9,100 nt of DNA from Bryobacteraceae bacterium (GCA_030044325.1 JASHWA010000361.1:1-9100); one strand, 5' to 3'. Shown: positions 1-8,040, counted from the first letter of the stretch. The notes: generated by a model from the sequence alone, not told the origin. Made by a program: numbers and translations.

Positions 1-1
1 G

Positions 2-616
2 GTCGCGGGCGCTTCGATCGACCACGCGGGTAAACAGCGCCCCGTCACCGATGCGGACGGCCGAATCGAACTGCTCACCCGAGCCCCGGCATTCGTGATC
101 CGCAAGGCCGGCTTCCGCAGCGGTCTGGTGCGAACCGAAAGCGCCGACGCATCCCGCATCTATCTTCAGAGGGTCAAGGAAACCCTGGTGTTCCCCGTTT
201 GCCAGAGTACCTCCGGACGCATCGGGATCAAAGGATTCTTCGCCCAGCTCTGGTTCCCCAAGCTGCGGCGCATCACCGCAGGCGGTCAAGACGGGGGCGC
301 CGGCTTCATCGAGCGAAGCTACTCGGTGAAAACAAGTCAGGGGCAAAAGGGCATCAGCCACGCGAGCGGAGCCAACTGGGGTGAAGGCTTGCCCCAGGAT
401 CAGTACGTATGGCGATCGGTAAAATACGACGAAACCGACTACCTTGCCGGGGGTGTGACCATCATCGACGCGCGCGGCGAATACGCCGATGGCAGGCGCT
501 GGCGATCGCTGGGGAAGGCCGGCGAAACCGCCTCCTACTCCGATATCGATGCGGCAACCGCGAAGATTTTCGACAAGATGTTGGACGGCGCCTGCCTCGG
601 GCCCGTTCAGCGGTGA
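2..616 (+). CDS. Carboxypeptidase-regulatory-like domain protein, 5' end missing
   Basis: The reading frame is open from the left edge to a TGA at 614-616, giving 204 visible residues, so the true start lies outside the window. An in-frame GTG at 95 could be called as a start but would cut through a domain. The first ~55 visible residues (GASIDHAGK, TDADGRIEL, VIRKAGFRSG) have the look of a carboxypeptidase-regulatory-like beta-sandwich (CarboxypepD_reg), a fold usually found in exported proteins. The remaining ~150 residues are a soluble, Gly- and charge-rich region with two cysteines (in FPVCQS and DGACLG) that I do not recognise. No membrane segment is visible. The gene converges on the NHL-repeat gene, with 5 bp between stop codons. 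The coding call is secure; the function is unknown. Confidence 0.75.
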   Translation, partial: VAGASIDHAGKQRPVTDADGRIELLTRAPAFVIRKAGFRSGLVRTESADASRIYLQRVKETLVFPVCQSTSGRIGIKGFFAQLWFPKLRRITAGGQDGGAGFIERSYSVKTSQGQKGISHASGANWGEGLPQDQYVWRSVKYDETDYLAGGVTIIDARGEYADGRRWRSLGKAGETASYSDIDAATAKIFDKMLDGACLGPVQR

Positions 617-633
617 ATCGGCTATTGCACCGC
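610..633. other. Inverted repeat spanning two convergent stop codons
   Basis: GCGGTG at 610-615 pairs perfectly with CACCGC at 628-633 across a 12-nt loop. The repeat covers the TGA of the left plus-strand gene (614-616) and the TAG of the NHL gene (622-624, minus). It could help end transcription from both sides, since there is no room for a terminator between the genes. The stem is short and has no T-tract on either strand, so it is not a convincing intrinsic terminator and may be chance. Confidence 0.2.
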
Positions 634-3600
634 GATCATGAGCGGCTGGGTCGAAACGGTTCCCGCGAGAGTGATGGTAACCGGCTGGCTGCCGGCAGGC
701 ACATTCGGAATGGTCACGTTGAATTGATAGAGACCGACGACTCCAATGCTTAACCCCGCATAGCTTATCGGTGCACTGACCCCTCCAATTTGAATGGTGA
801 TCGTGGAGGTGAGCGAGCTGGTGACGGTCGCAATCTGGCCAGCCGGTATCGACGGGTTCACAGGCCCGAATCCTATTCCATACAGCACCACATTATCGCC
901 GGGGTTCACCGCGGGATTTCCGGGGCTACCGACGATGGTGGACCCCTCGAACGCCGCGACATACGAGTTTCCGAAGGGCGCGTCCATCCCCGGCTCGAGC
1001 GCGATCGCCGCGGTCGGAACCGGGCTACTGGCTCCGTAGCCGTCGCTGACGACGATAGGCACGGTTCCGGCCTGAATTCCGCTGGGCACTTGAGCGTTGA
1101 TCTGGGTGGAGCTGACATAGCTCAGGAATGCGAGCTGGCCACCGATACTTACCGAGACTCCACTGAGCGAGGTGGGCGCGGTATTGCCGTTGAAGTCTGA
1201 CGAGGACCACTCCTCCGTAACCGGCGATAGATTTGTTCCTTGAATCTCGATCCAGGTCCCGGGAGCGATGGTGCTCTGACCACCAAACGCGCCAATGGTT
1301 GAAATTGTACCGATCACGGGCTGGGGCCCCGATGCCGAGGCGGTGAAAGTGGCTCCGACCGTTTCCGGAGCGCTCATGGTCAATTGACAGGTCCCTTGTC
1401 CGCTGCAGGCGCCTGTCCAGGCGGAAAACACGTATCCGGGATACGGATTTGCGGTCAAGGTGACTTGCGAGCCGGCATTTTGAAAACCCTGTGCTCCCGA
1501 GATTGTTCCCCCGGAGCCGGGCGCCAAAGTCAGGTAATACTGCGTGGTGAGGGAGACGGCAACGCTTTCACGCGCAGGCCCGCAAGCCGGAGCCGAGACG
1601 CTCTGGGAACCGGTGCCGAGGTACTGCACTCCGGCAGCACCCGGCTGGACGCTCGGCGCCGATACGGTGTGCGAACTTTGAGGCGACCAGTTAATAGACA
1701 CGGGTGTAGTCATCTCCGTGCCGTCAACGATCACCTGGAGACCAGCGGGGTTGGTGGTGATGGTGTACTCGATACCGATAGACAACTCGCGTATGCGGCG
1801 ATTCACGGTATCCGAAATATAAGCGGTGCAATTCGAGACCGCGCTGATTTCCATCGGCTCATCCATTTCGTAGGCCGTGGCGGGGCTTCCGTCGCCATCG
1901 AAGCCGGGAGTGCCACCCCCCGAGGAGGTCGCCGGCAATCCGGAGATCGTCGCGATGATTCCGTCCGTGCCGATTTGACGAATCGCGTCATTTAACGAGT
2001 CCGCAACATAAATATTGCCCGTGGAGTCCTCACTCAGACCTTCAGGGCTCCTTAACTTTGCGCTCGTGGCCGGTCCGCCGTCGCCGCTGAAGCCGGCCGT
2101 TCCGGTGCCGGCAACCAGCTCGATGGTGCCGTCGGACTGCAGGCGCAAAATGCGGTTGTGACTCGTGTCGGAGATCAACACCGTGCCTGCCGGCTCGACG
2201 GTGACACCCTGGGGAGCGCTCAGGCTCTCATTGGTCCCCGCGCCCGATCCGGAAAGATCCGTGCCGCCGCCGACCACGGTAGAAATGACCCCCGCCGAGG
2301 TCAGTTTGCGGATGCGTTGATTTCCAGTGTCGGCAATGTAGAGATTGCCGCTCGAATCGACGGCCACATCGGACGGATTATCCAGTTCGGCATTTGTTCC
2401 GCTGCCCCCGTCGCCGCCGAATGCAGCGGTTCCGTTACCAGCGACCGTGGTGATGGTTCCCTGGGTGTCGACTTTGCGAATTCGTTGGTTTTGGGAGTCC
2501 GCAATGTAAATATTCCCCGACTTGTCCATCGCCAGGCCCTCCGGCGCATTGAGTTCAGCGGACACGGCGCTTCCCGAGTCACCGGCATACGAAGCTGTCC
2601 CGTTGCCGGCAAAGACCGTGGTTTCGTTGGTCGCAAGATACAGAATGCGAACCCGGTTGCTGGTGGAATCGGAGTAATAAATCACGTTATCGTTCACGAT
2701 CAAGCCTCGCGGCGTGATATTCGTCAGCCCGGTACCGGCAAAATCAACAATGAGACCCGAGGCTGCCACCACTTCGCGCACGCGATTATTCAGGCCGTCG
2801 GCGATATACAAGTTATCGTGAAGGTCGACCGCGATGCCTTGCGGATCCAGGCTTGCCCCGGTGGCGATGCCTTGATCTCCGGCGCCGCCTTCGACGCCGC
2901 TGCCGGCGACATTGGTAATGAGTCCCGCCGGAGACACCCGGCGCACGCGGTAATTCTCAGAGTCGAGAATATACACGTTTTGAGAAGCATCCAATACGAT
3001 GCTGGTGGGATGGTTCAGCAGCGCCGAACTTGCATATCCGTTGTCTCCGGTGGAACCGGCCTCGGCATTTTGACCCACGAACTCGTTGATCATCCCGTTC
3101 GGCGTGACGATGCGCACTTCCTCGTTGAAGGTGTCGGAAATGTAAATATCGCCCAGGGTGTCGACGGCAACACCTGCCGGTTGGTCCAGACCCGCCTTGG
3201 ACGCGAGTCCGTTGTCGCCTCCTGCCGATGCAGTGCCGCTGCCGGCGATAGTGGAGATGATTCCATTCGTCTTGACCATCCGAACGGCCGAGTTGGAGGT
3301 GTCCGCGATGAACAGGTCGCCACTGGTGTCAACCGCCACCGCGAGCGGGGCGTTTAATCCGGCGCTGGTCGCCGGACCTCCGTCGCCGGACCAGTTCGAC
3401 AGACTGCTTCCCGCCACGGTCGAAATGATTCCGTTCGCGGATACTTTACGAATCCTGTTGTTATTGGTATCCGCTATAAACAGGTTTCCATTGGCATCGA
3501 CGGCAAGACCGGTCGGATTATTGAGGAAGGCCGAAGTTGCCGGGCCGCCATCACCGCTAAAGCCGTGGGATCCCGTGCCGGCATACGGTGTCGCGATCCC

Positions 3601-3816
3601 GTTACTGCCGATTTTAATAATCTGGTTCAAACCCTCTACCGACACGTACACATTTCCATTGGAATCGCACGCGACCCCAACCGGGTTGGTCAGGGTGGCG
3701 ATGGTTGCCGTAATGTCGTTGGGAGTGCCCCCGTACACGGTTTTGAGGACCGATTGCGAAGCTGCGATGGTCGATGCAGCCAGTGCTAAAAAGGTTAGAA
3801 AATGCGCCCGGTTCAT
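622..3816 (-). CDS. Secreted NHL-repeat beta-propeller protein with Solibacter-type C-terminal domain
   Basis: This is a 1064-residue exported protein. Residues 1-20 form a signal peptide (basic MNRAH, hydrophobic core, likely cut near IAAS). Residues 45-680 hold twelve NHL units starting near 45, 101, 157, 213, 270, 325, 369, 425, 481, 535, 591 and 654. They have the form P-x-G-[VIL]-A-V-D...G-[ND]-[LI]-[YF]-I-[AS]-D...N-x-R-[IV]-R, usually followed by a GDGGPATSA-like loop. Residues 684-745 resemble a PEGA-like domain (VIVDGT...TTPVSINW). Residues 759-825 are a bacterial repeat of InlB type (GYVFSAW, with C804 and C810). Residues ~833-1064 match the Solibacter C-terminal domain TIGR03437 (SYVSSTQINAQVP; GLYQFNVTIP near the end). 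The ATG at 3816 follows AGGG with 8-nt spacing, and that AGGG overlaps the upstream TAG, so the two genes are probably co-transcribed. NHL propellers usually bind ligands or proteins; no catalytic motif is visible and the partner is unknown. Confidence 0.93.
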   Translation of the reverse strand: MNRAHFLTFLALAASTIAASQSVLKTVYGGTPNDITATIATLTNPVGVACDSNGNVYVSVEGLNQIIKIGSNGIATPYAGTGSHGFSGDGGPATSAFLNNPTGLAVDANGNLFIADTNNNRIRKVSANGIISTVAGSSLSNWSGDGGPATSAGLNAPLAVAVDTSGDLFIADTSNSAVRMVKTNGIISTIAGSGTASAGGDNGLASKAGLDQPAGVAVDTLGDIYISDTFNEEVRIVTPNGMINEFVGQNAEAGSTGDNGYASSALLNHPTSIVLDASQNVYILDSENYRVRRVSPAGLITNVAGSGVEGGAGDQGIATGASLDPQGIAVDLHDNLYIADGLNNRVREVVAASGLIVDFAGTGLTNITPRGLIVNDNVIYYSDSTSNRVRILYLATNETTVFAGNGTASYAGDSGSAVSAELNAPEGLAMDKSGNIYIADSQNQRIRKVDTQGTITTVAGNGTAAFGGDGGSGTNAELDNPSDVAVDSSGNLYIADTGNQRIRKLTSAGVISTVVGGGTDLSGSGAGTNESLSAPQGVTVEPAGTVLISDTSHNRILRLQSDGTIELVAGTGTAGFSGDGGPATSAKLRSPEGLSEDSTGNIYVADSLNDAIRQIGTDGIIATISGLPATSSGGGTPGFDGDGSPATAYEMDEPMEISAVSNCTAYISDTVNRRIRELSIGIEYTITTNPAGLQVIVDGTEMTTPVSINWSPQSSHTVSAPSVQPGAAGVQYLGTGSQSVSAPACGPARESVAVSLTTQYYLTLAPGSGGTISGAQGFQNAGSQVTLTANPYPGYVFSAWTGACSGQGTCQLTMSAPETVGATFTASASGPQPVIGTISTIGAFGGQSTIAPGTWIEIQGTNLSPVTEEWSSSDFNGNTAPTSLSGVSVSIGGQLAFLSYVSSTQINAQVPSGIQAGTVPIVVSDGYGASSPVPTAAIALEPGMDAPFGNSYVAAFEGSTIVGSPGNPAVNPGDNVVLYGIGFGPVNPSIPAGQIATVTSSLTSTITIQIGGVSAPISYAGLSIGVVGLYQFNVTIPNVPAGSQPVTITLAGTVSTQPLMIAVQ
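1777..3684 (-). repeat. Twelve NHL units, ~56 codons (~168 bp) each
   Basis: Start-to-start distances in residues are 56, 56, 56, 57, 55, 44, 56, 56, 54, 56 and 63. The DNA therefore shows a ~168-bp period of diverged repeats, most visible in the stretches encoding the GDGGPATSA-like loop. The one short step (44) falls between units 6 and 7, exactly mid-array. The last unit (from residue 654) is degenerate. Confidence 0.85.
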
Positions 3817-3826
3817 TATGATTGCC

Positions 3827-4744
3827 CTAAAACGTAAAACCTAAACTCGCTTCGGCCTGATTTTTGGTGGACGCGTAACCGGGACCCTTGAAGGTATCGT
3901 CAGTCCAGCGGATATAACGAATTTCCGGTGCGAGCTTAAACCCTAGCTGGTCGAAATAGCGGAGGCCGATGCCGACGACGTAGCCGACCTGATCGTGATG
4001 CAGCGGCACCGCCGCGACTTCGGTGTATCCGGTGCTTCCATCCGGGTAGTAGATATCGGTCCCCGTGCGCACGCGTCCCACGTGCCGGTATTCAGCTCCG
4101 CCCACGGCGTATGCCCGCGACAAATAACGATGCGGGCGCAAGCCCTGGAAGCGGGCGAGCGCTGGAAGCACCCAATAATTGGCTTTGGACGACTCCACGT
4201 AGGTGGTCACGGGCCGGTCATCGGTGGACGCGTTGGGGCTGGGCAGACCGGTTCGCACCTGCGTGTTCAAGATGTATTTGGCGTGCGTCAAATAGAACTC
4301 GGTTCCCAGGGACCATCGCGGTGTGAGCACATACTCGAAAGACCCTGCCGGCGCAAATTTCTGGGAGCTGGAGCTCGCCGAATTAATGTAACTGGCGATC
4401 GGGTTGGTCGTGGCGGATTGGCGCGTGCTTGTATCGAAAAGCCGCAACGGGAAGGCTTCCACGCGAACACCGTAATAAAAGCGGTGGTCCGGCTTGGCGA
4501 CAGGCGCTGAAGCGGCGTTGGTTTTGGCGGATACAGCCGGCCCCGGTGGACTTTGAGGGGTGCTTTGACTGGCGGGCGTCGCCTGTGCCGCGGGGCTCGT
4601 CTGTGTGGCCGGCGGAGTCTGAGCGTTGGAGGTCTGAGCAGGGGACGGTTCGAGGGCCGGAGCCTGGGCAGGCAGCTTCGAACACACCAGCGTGACCCCT
4701 GCCGAAACAATCAGAAGCTTTGCAAATTTGCGCACGGTAGTCAT
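3827..4744 (-). CDS. Small outer-membrane beta-barrel protein with Pro-rich N-terminal linker
   Basis: From the ATG at 4744 the product is 305 residues. Residues 1-28 are a signal peptide (TTVRKFAK, hydrophobic core, AQA cleavage site). Residues 29-85 are a low-complexity Pro/Ala/Gln/Thr/Ser stretch, and from residue 86 on there are alternating polar/aromatic strands typical of an outer-membrane barrel (FYYGVRVEAFPL, PRWSLGTEFYL, DQVGYVVGIGLRYF, FKLAPEIRYIRW). The chain ends in ASLGFTF, with the terminal Phe common in barrels recognised by the BAM machinery. The ~220-residue barrel suggests about eight strands, counted by eye. A TTG at 4759 would add five residues and overlap the receptor's TGA (TTGA). 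I prefer the ATG because it gives a better signal peptide and is preceded by TGAGA, 8-nt spaced. C21 lacks a proper lipobox, so a lipoprotein is unlikely. The family is not identified beyond outer-membrane beta-barrel. Confidence 0.85.
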   Translation of the reverse strand: MTTVRKFAKLLIVSAGVTLVCSKLPAQAPALEPSPAQTSNAQTPPATQTSPAAQATPASQSTPQSPPGPAVSAKTNAASAPVAKPDHRFYYGVRVEAFPLRLFDTSTRQSATTNPIASYINSASSSSQKFAPAGSFEYVLTPRWSLGTEFYLTHAKYILNTQVRTGLPSPNASTDDRPVTTYVESSKANYWVLPALARFQGLRPHRYLSRAYAVGGAEYRHVGRVRTGTDIYYPDGSTGYTEVAAVPLHHDQVGYVVGIGLRYFDQLGFKLAPEIRYIRWTDDTFKGPGYASTKNQAEASLGFTF

Positions 4745-4755
4745 GAGGCTGCGTC

Positions 4756-7700
4756 TCAAAACTGCAACCGGAACGAGAGTTCCATGGACCGCGGACCGCC
4801 GGCCCGATAAAGCTGAGCCGCGCCTCCCGGTCCGGCGTTCAGCATTTGTGTCACGAGTCCGAATTGAGGGCTGGCCAGGTCGGCGCCCTGCTGAGGAGAG
4901 GGATTTGCAAAATTCGGATGATTCAGAGCGTTATAAGCCTCCACACCAACGTTGAGCCGCACCCGTTCGGTGAGCGTAAAGACGCGCCGAACAGCCAGGT
5001 CAACCTGCTCCGCTGCAAAGCCGCGAAGCGTGTTCCGGGCGATATTCCCTTGCGTATAGCCGCCGGTGAGCACGAAAGCGTCGGGATTCAGCTCCCGCCC
5101 TCCGGGCGCGTTGGGATTGGTGAGCCAGATGGTTTCCCCATTCCAACTGGGACGCACCAGCGCGAACAGCCCGATCGGCGAATTGGCGTTCATCGTGCAG
5201 CCGTTGGTGGTGGTGGTGCCGGAACTGGAGGTGGTCGTAGTTGTGGCGCCGCTGGTGCAGTCGCTTACGCCCTGCAAGTTGAACGGCAAGCCCGTGCGGA
5301 CGAAGCCGTTAAAGTCGAGAAACCAGTTTCCGAGCGCCCAGCGGCCGATGCCGCTCTTGAAGTTCGACAACTGATAGGTCCCCGCGACGGTGAGATTGTG
5401 CCGGATATCGTAATCGGAATCGCCGCGCTGGCCGGTATTCATGAGGGTTGCAAATCCCCCGCCGCCGCCCATATCCGAGGACGCCGAATCGATGGAATGA
5501 GACCACGTGTAGCTCGCCTGCAATTGCAAGCGCGCAGTCATGCGCCGTCTCAGTTGCACCTGAATTCCGTCGTAATCCGATTGTGCTCCATTGGTCGTGA
5601 GAATGGCGATATCGTAGGCGGAGCTATACGTGGGTTGCGTTTGTGTCTGGATCAAATCGTGTCCGATGCTGCCGACCAGACCTAGGGAGAACGTAGTGCC
5701 GACGCCGTAGTTGTGCTCCCATGTGGCGTTCAATTGATAGACGCGGGGCGCAACCAGACCGGGACTGGCCGAGTTGATCTGACCGTAGGGCCGAAAAGGA
5801 GGCATGGGGGGTGCGGCGAGCAAGTTCGCCGCGAGCGGAAAATCCACTTCCGATATGGTCCGAACATCGGTGAACGGAGCGCCGTTGAAGGCGCCCGCGG
5901 TGGCGCCGTAGCCTGTATCGTAAAAGATCCCGATTCCAAAGCGCAGCATCATCTCGTGCCCGCGATCCTCGCGCATGTTATAGGCGACGCCGAAACGCGG
6001 CGCGACATCCCACCAGTTGGTGGGATACAGCGGGCTGTTTTGCGTCACGCCCGCGATGGGATCGTTGGAAATGGCGAATGGCTGCTGTCCGTAGCGCGCG
6101 TAGGGAGCCGGATTGACATCCCAGCGCAGCCCATAAGTGATGGTCGTCCATTTAGTGATGCGCCAGGTGTCCTGAGCGTACGCGGAGAAATTCACATAGG
6201 TCGGGTACACGACACCGACGCTCGAAGTCACCTGAGCGTTCAGGGCCTGGCCCGTCAGAAAGGCGTATTCGGGTGTGTTCAGCGTGGTTTCCAGACCGTT
6301 GAAGGAGACGTTTTCCGAATACGTATTGGGGTGGTTGGTGGAGCGTATCTGGCGAATGTCAACCCCGGTCTTGATCTGGTGCTTTTGATAGATTTTACTC
6401 ACATTGTCGACCACATTGGCCTGCCCCTGGCTGCTACGCGACTGTCCTCCGTAGGAATAACCGGCCAGGCCGATCATGTTCAGGCTAAAGGATGAATTCG
6501 CGGTCGAAAGGCCGCTGGGAAACACTTCGCTATTGGTTATGGGGACGGCTCCTCCGTAATTGTCCATGACGGTCTGAGAGTACCGGTCGAAGTAGGAGTA
6601 GTTAAGTCTGAGATCGTTTAAAAAATTGCTTGAGAACGTATTCTCAACTCCAATCGTAGCGGAGTCGGAATGAGAAGCCTGGCTGGTGAGCAGGTTGGGG
6701 ATGGCAATCTGCGATCCGCGATTGTCCGAGGATGTAGGCGTAAAACTAAATCGTCCAAAGGCGGTCATATGCGGGTTAATGATGTGATCGATTCGCGCGC
6801 TCTCGTTGCTCCAGCGCGTGGGACTCGAGAGAACCGCGTGATAAAGGGCTGCGCCGTTGATAAGCTCTCCGCCGTTTGCAATCGGAAACGCATTGAGAAA
6901 TGGCTGAAGCGCGGCAGGAGCCGAAGCGCGGGTCGCCAGGTCCGGGACGTCCGCCTCGACGGTGTAGGGAGCCGTCAGCCACAGCTCCTCCGCGGATACG
7001 AAGAACATCGTCCGATTCTTGACGATCGGTCCACCGAAGGTGCCGCCGGGGCGATCCTGGCGTTCGGTGCCTTTTCCGTACCCTCCGGCATTCGCGAACC
7101 AATCGTTTGCGTCGAATTCATCGCTCCTCAAGTAGTCGTAGAGTGAGCCGTGATAGGCATTGGATCCGCTTCGGCTGGTCATGACGATTTGCGCGCCGGG
7201 CGTTCTGCCGAACTCCGGAGCGATCGAGGAAGTCTGCACGCGCATCTCCTGCAGCGCATCGATAGAGGTGCCGCTGGCGCCTCCTATCCCGCCTCCCGCG
7301 CCTGCCCCGGCGGGGGGCCCGCCGAATCCCGGGAAGCCGCCGCCAAAGCCCCCAAAGCCGCCACCGCCCGCTGCTCCTCCGGTTGCGGGCTGATTGACGC
7401 TGACGCCGTCCATCGTGTAATAGTTCATGTTGGAGCGGAGGCCGTTCGAATTAAATCCGCCCGCGTCCGTTCCCCCCTGCGCCGAGCTCATTCCCGGAGC
7501 CATCAGGATCAGCGAGTCCGGATTACGTCCATTCAAGGGGAGGTCTTCGATAAAATCGTGGTTAAAGGCTGCCCCTTGCGTCGGATCCGTTGAAAGGGCG
7601 TCGATGGTGGCGACCACGTCGACCTTGGTTCCTGTTGCCGCCATGACCGCGAGTTGGATATGCAGCTCTTGTCTGGCGCGGGCGCCGAGGCTGACACTGG

Positions 7701-7974
7701 TGACTTGATATTTATTGAATCCCTGTTTGGTGACTTCGAGTGTATAGTCGCTCGGCGTCAAACCCTCGAAATCGACGCGGCCGGCGGTATTGGTGTCGTC
7801 TTGATGCACGACGCCTGTGTGGGTGTCGATGATGATGACACGCGCTCCGGGGACCACCGCACCGCTTGCGTCGACCACATTGACCGAAAGGCTAGCGGAA
7901 TCCTGCGCAAGGAGCATCGGACGCACGAACGCGAAAAGTACACACACAAATTGCCATCGCTTGACACACCTCAT
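4756..7974 (-). CDS. TonB-dependent receptor-like outer-membrane protein (Oar-like) with carboxypeptidase-regulatory-like domain
   Basis: This 1072-residue protein probably sits in the outer membrane. Residues 1-23 form a signal peptide (basic MRCVKRW, hydrophobic core, LLA before QDS). Residues 28-108 are a carboxypeptidase-regulatory-like domain (VVDASGAVVPGARV, TNTAGRVDFEGL, YTLEVTKQGF). Residues ~140-270 are plug-like, with DLPLNGRNPDSLILMAPG, MNYYTMDGVSVN and MRVQTSSIAPEFGRTPGAQI, all typical of these receptors. A Gly/Phe/Pro-rich insert lies at 199-232. The remainder is a large barrel ending in ELSFRLQF. I could not identify a TonB box. A Thr/Ser loop bracketed by C906 and C926 is probably an extracellular turn. 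The ATG at 7974 has only a distant AAGG (13-nt spacing) as ribosome-binding site. The family usually takes up large or scarce substrates with energy from TonB; the substrate here cannot be told. The gene appears to be first in a unit with the barrel and NHL genes. Confidence 0.93.
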   Translation of the reverse strand: MRCVKRWQFVCVLFAFVRPMLLAQDSASLSVNVVDASGAVVPGARVIIIDTHTGVVHQDDTNTAGRVDFEGLTPSDYTLEVTKQGFNKYQVTSVSLGARARQELHIQLAVMAATGTKVDVVATIDALSTDPTQGAAFNHDFIEDLPLNGRNPDSLILMAPGMSSAQGGTDAGGFNSNGLRSNMNYYTMDGVSVNQPATGGAAGGGGFGGFGGGFPGFGGPPAGAGAGGGIGGASGTSIDALQEMRVQTSSIAPEFGRTPGAQIVMTSRSGSNAYHGSLYDYLRSDEFDANDWFANAGGYGKGTERQDRPGGTFGGPIVKNRTMFFVSAEELWLTAPYTVEADVPDLATRASAPAALQPFLNAFPIANGGELINGAALYHAVLSSPTRWSNESARIDHIINPHMTAFGRFSFTPTSSDNRGSQIAIPNLLTSQASHSDSATIGVENTFSSNFLNDLRLNYSYFDRYSQTVMDNYGGAVPITNSEVFPSGLSTANSSFSLNMIGLAGYSYGGQSRSSQGQANVVDNVSKIYQKHQIKTGVDIRQIRSTNHPNTYSENVSFNGLETTLNTPEYAFLTGQALNAQVTSSVGVVYPTYVNFSAYAQDTWRITKWTTITYGLRWDVNPAPYARYGQQPFAISNDPIAGVTQNSPLYPTNWWDVAPRFGVAYNMREDRGHEMMLRFGIGIFYDTGYGATAGAFNGAPFTDVRTISEVDFPLAANLLAAPPMPPFRPYGQINSASPGLVAPRVYQLNATWEHNYGVGTTFSLGLVGSIGHDLIQTQTQPTYSSAYDIAILTTNGAQSDYDGIQVQLRRRMTARLQLQASYTWSHSIDSASSDMGGGGGFATLMNTGQRGDSDYDIRHNLTVAGTYQLSNFKSGIGRWALGNWFLDFNGFVRTGLPFNLQGVSDCTSGATTTTTSSSGTTTTNGCTMNANSPIGLFALVRPSWNGETIWLTNPNAPGGRELNPDAFVLTGGYTQGNIARNTLRGFAAEQVDLAVRRVFTLTERVRLNVGVEAYNALNHPNFANPSPQQGADLASPQFGLVTQMLNAGPGGAAQLYRAGGPRSMELSFRLQF
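5206..5217 (-). repeat. Four tandem ACC (Thr) codons in a receptor loop
   Basis: GGT occurs four times on the plus strand, read as ACC x4 in the receptor gene. It lies in the Thr/Ser-rich stretch between C906 and C926. The other Thr codons nearby are mixed (ACA, ACT, ACG, ACC), so the residue bias is wider than the DNA repeat. Length change here would stay in frame. Confidence 0.6.
7279..7380 (-). repeat. Gly/Phe-rich low-complexity insert in the receptor plug region
   Basis: Receptor residues 199-232 are almost only Gly, with Phe, Pro and Ala (GGFGGFGGGFPGFGG type). The insert separates the MDGVSVNQP segment from the IDALQEMRVQ segment of the plug-like domain, where related receptors often vary in length. 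A flexible, disordered loop is likely. Confidence 0.7.
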
Positions 7975-8032
7975 CTAGCTTTTTTTACCTTCGTGACGAG
8001 ACTTTCAGTTTTGCGTACTTCCGAGCCCTCTT

Positions 8033-8038
8033 ATTGTA
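8033..8038 (-). promoter_or_regulatory. Possible -10 element of the receptor operon
   Basis: On the minus strand TACAAT (5 of 6 to TATAAT, within TATACAAT) lies 58 bp before the receptor ATG. With a 17-bp spacer the -35 position is TGCCAA (8061-8056), a poor match to TTGACA that falls inside the inverted repeat. Such a weak -35 would fit an activator-dependent promoter. The call rests on sequence resemblance only. Confidence 0.3.
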
Positions 8039-8040
8039 TA

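Noticed and set aside
2158..3357. 399-residue open frame on the plus strand
   Set aside because: It lies antisense to the NHL-repeat array. Its length follows from the repetitive, biased codon use of the opposite strand; the translation has no domain pattern of its own, whereas the minus strand reads as clear NHL repeats.
1777..3684. Regular repeats considered as a CRISPR or DNA tandem array
   Set aside because: The ~168-bp period is diverged at DNA level and keeps one reading frame throughout; it encodes NHL units and has no short identical repeats with unique spacers.
3158..3844. 228-residue open frame on the plus strand ending past the NHL start
   Set aside because: Antisense to the NHL N-terminal part and to the junction with the barrel gene; the composition is that of a repeated reverse-complement frame, with no start context.
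4757..4759. TTG start of the barrel gene overlapping the receptor stop
   Set aside because: It remains possible, but the in-frame ATG at 4744 gives a better signal peptide and has TGAGA upstream; TTG is a rarer start.
4846..5685. 279-residue open frame on the plus strand
   Set aside because: Entirely antisense to the receptor barrel, whose strand pattern and terminal Phe are convincing; no recognisable motif in this frame.
7980..7986. Run of seven T on the plus strand as a possible terminator tail
   Set aside because: There is no stem directly before it on the plus strand and no plus-strand gene to terminate. On the minus strand it reads as an A-run between a distant AAGG and the receptor ATG.
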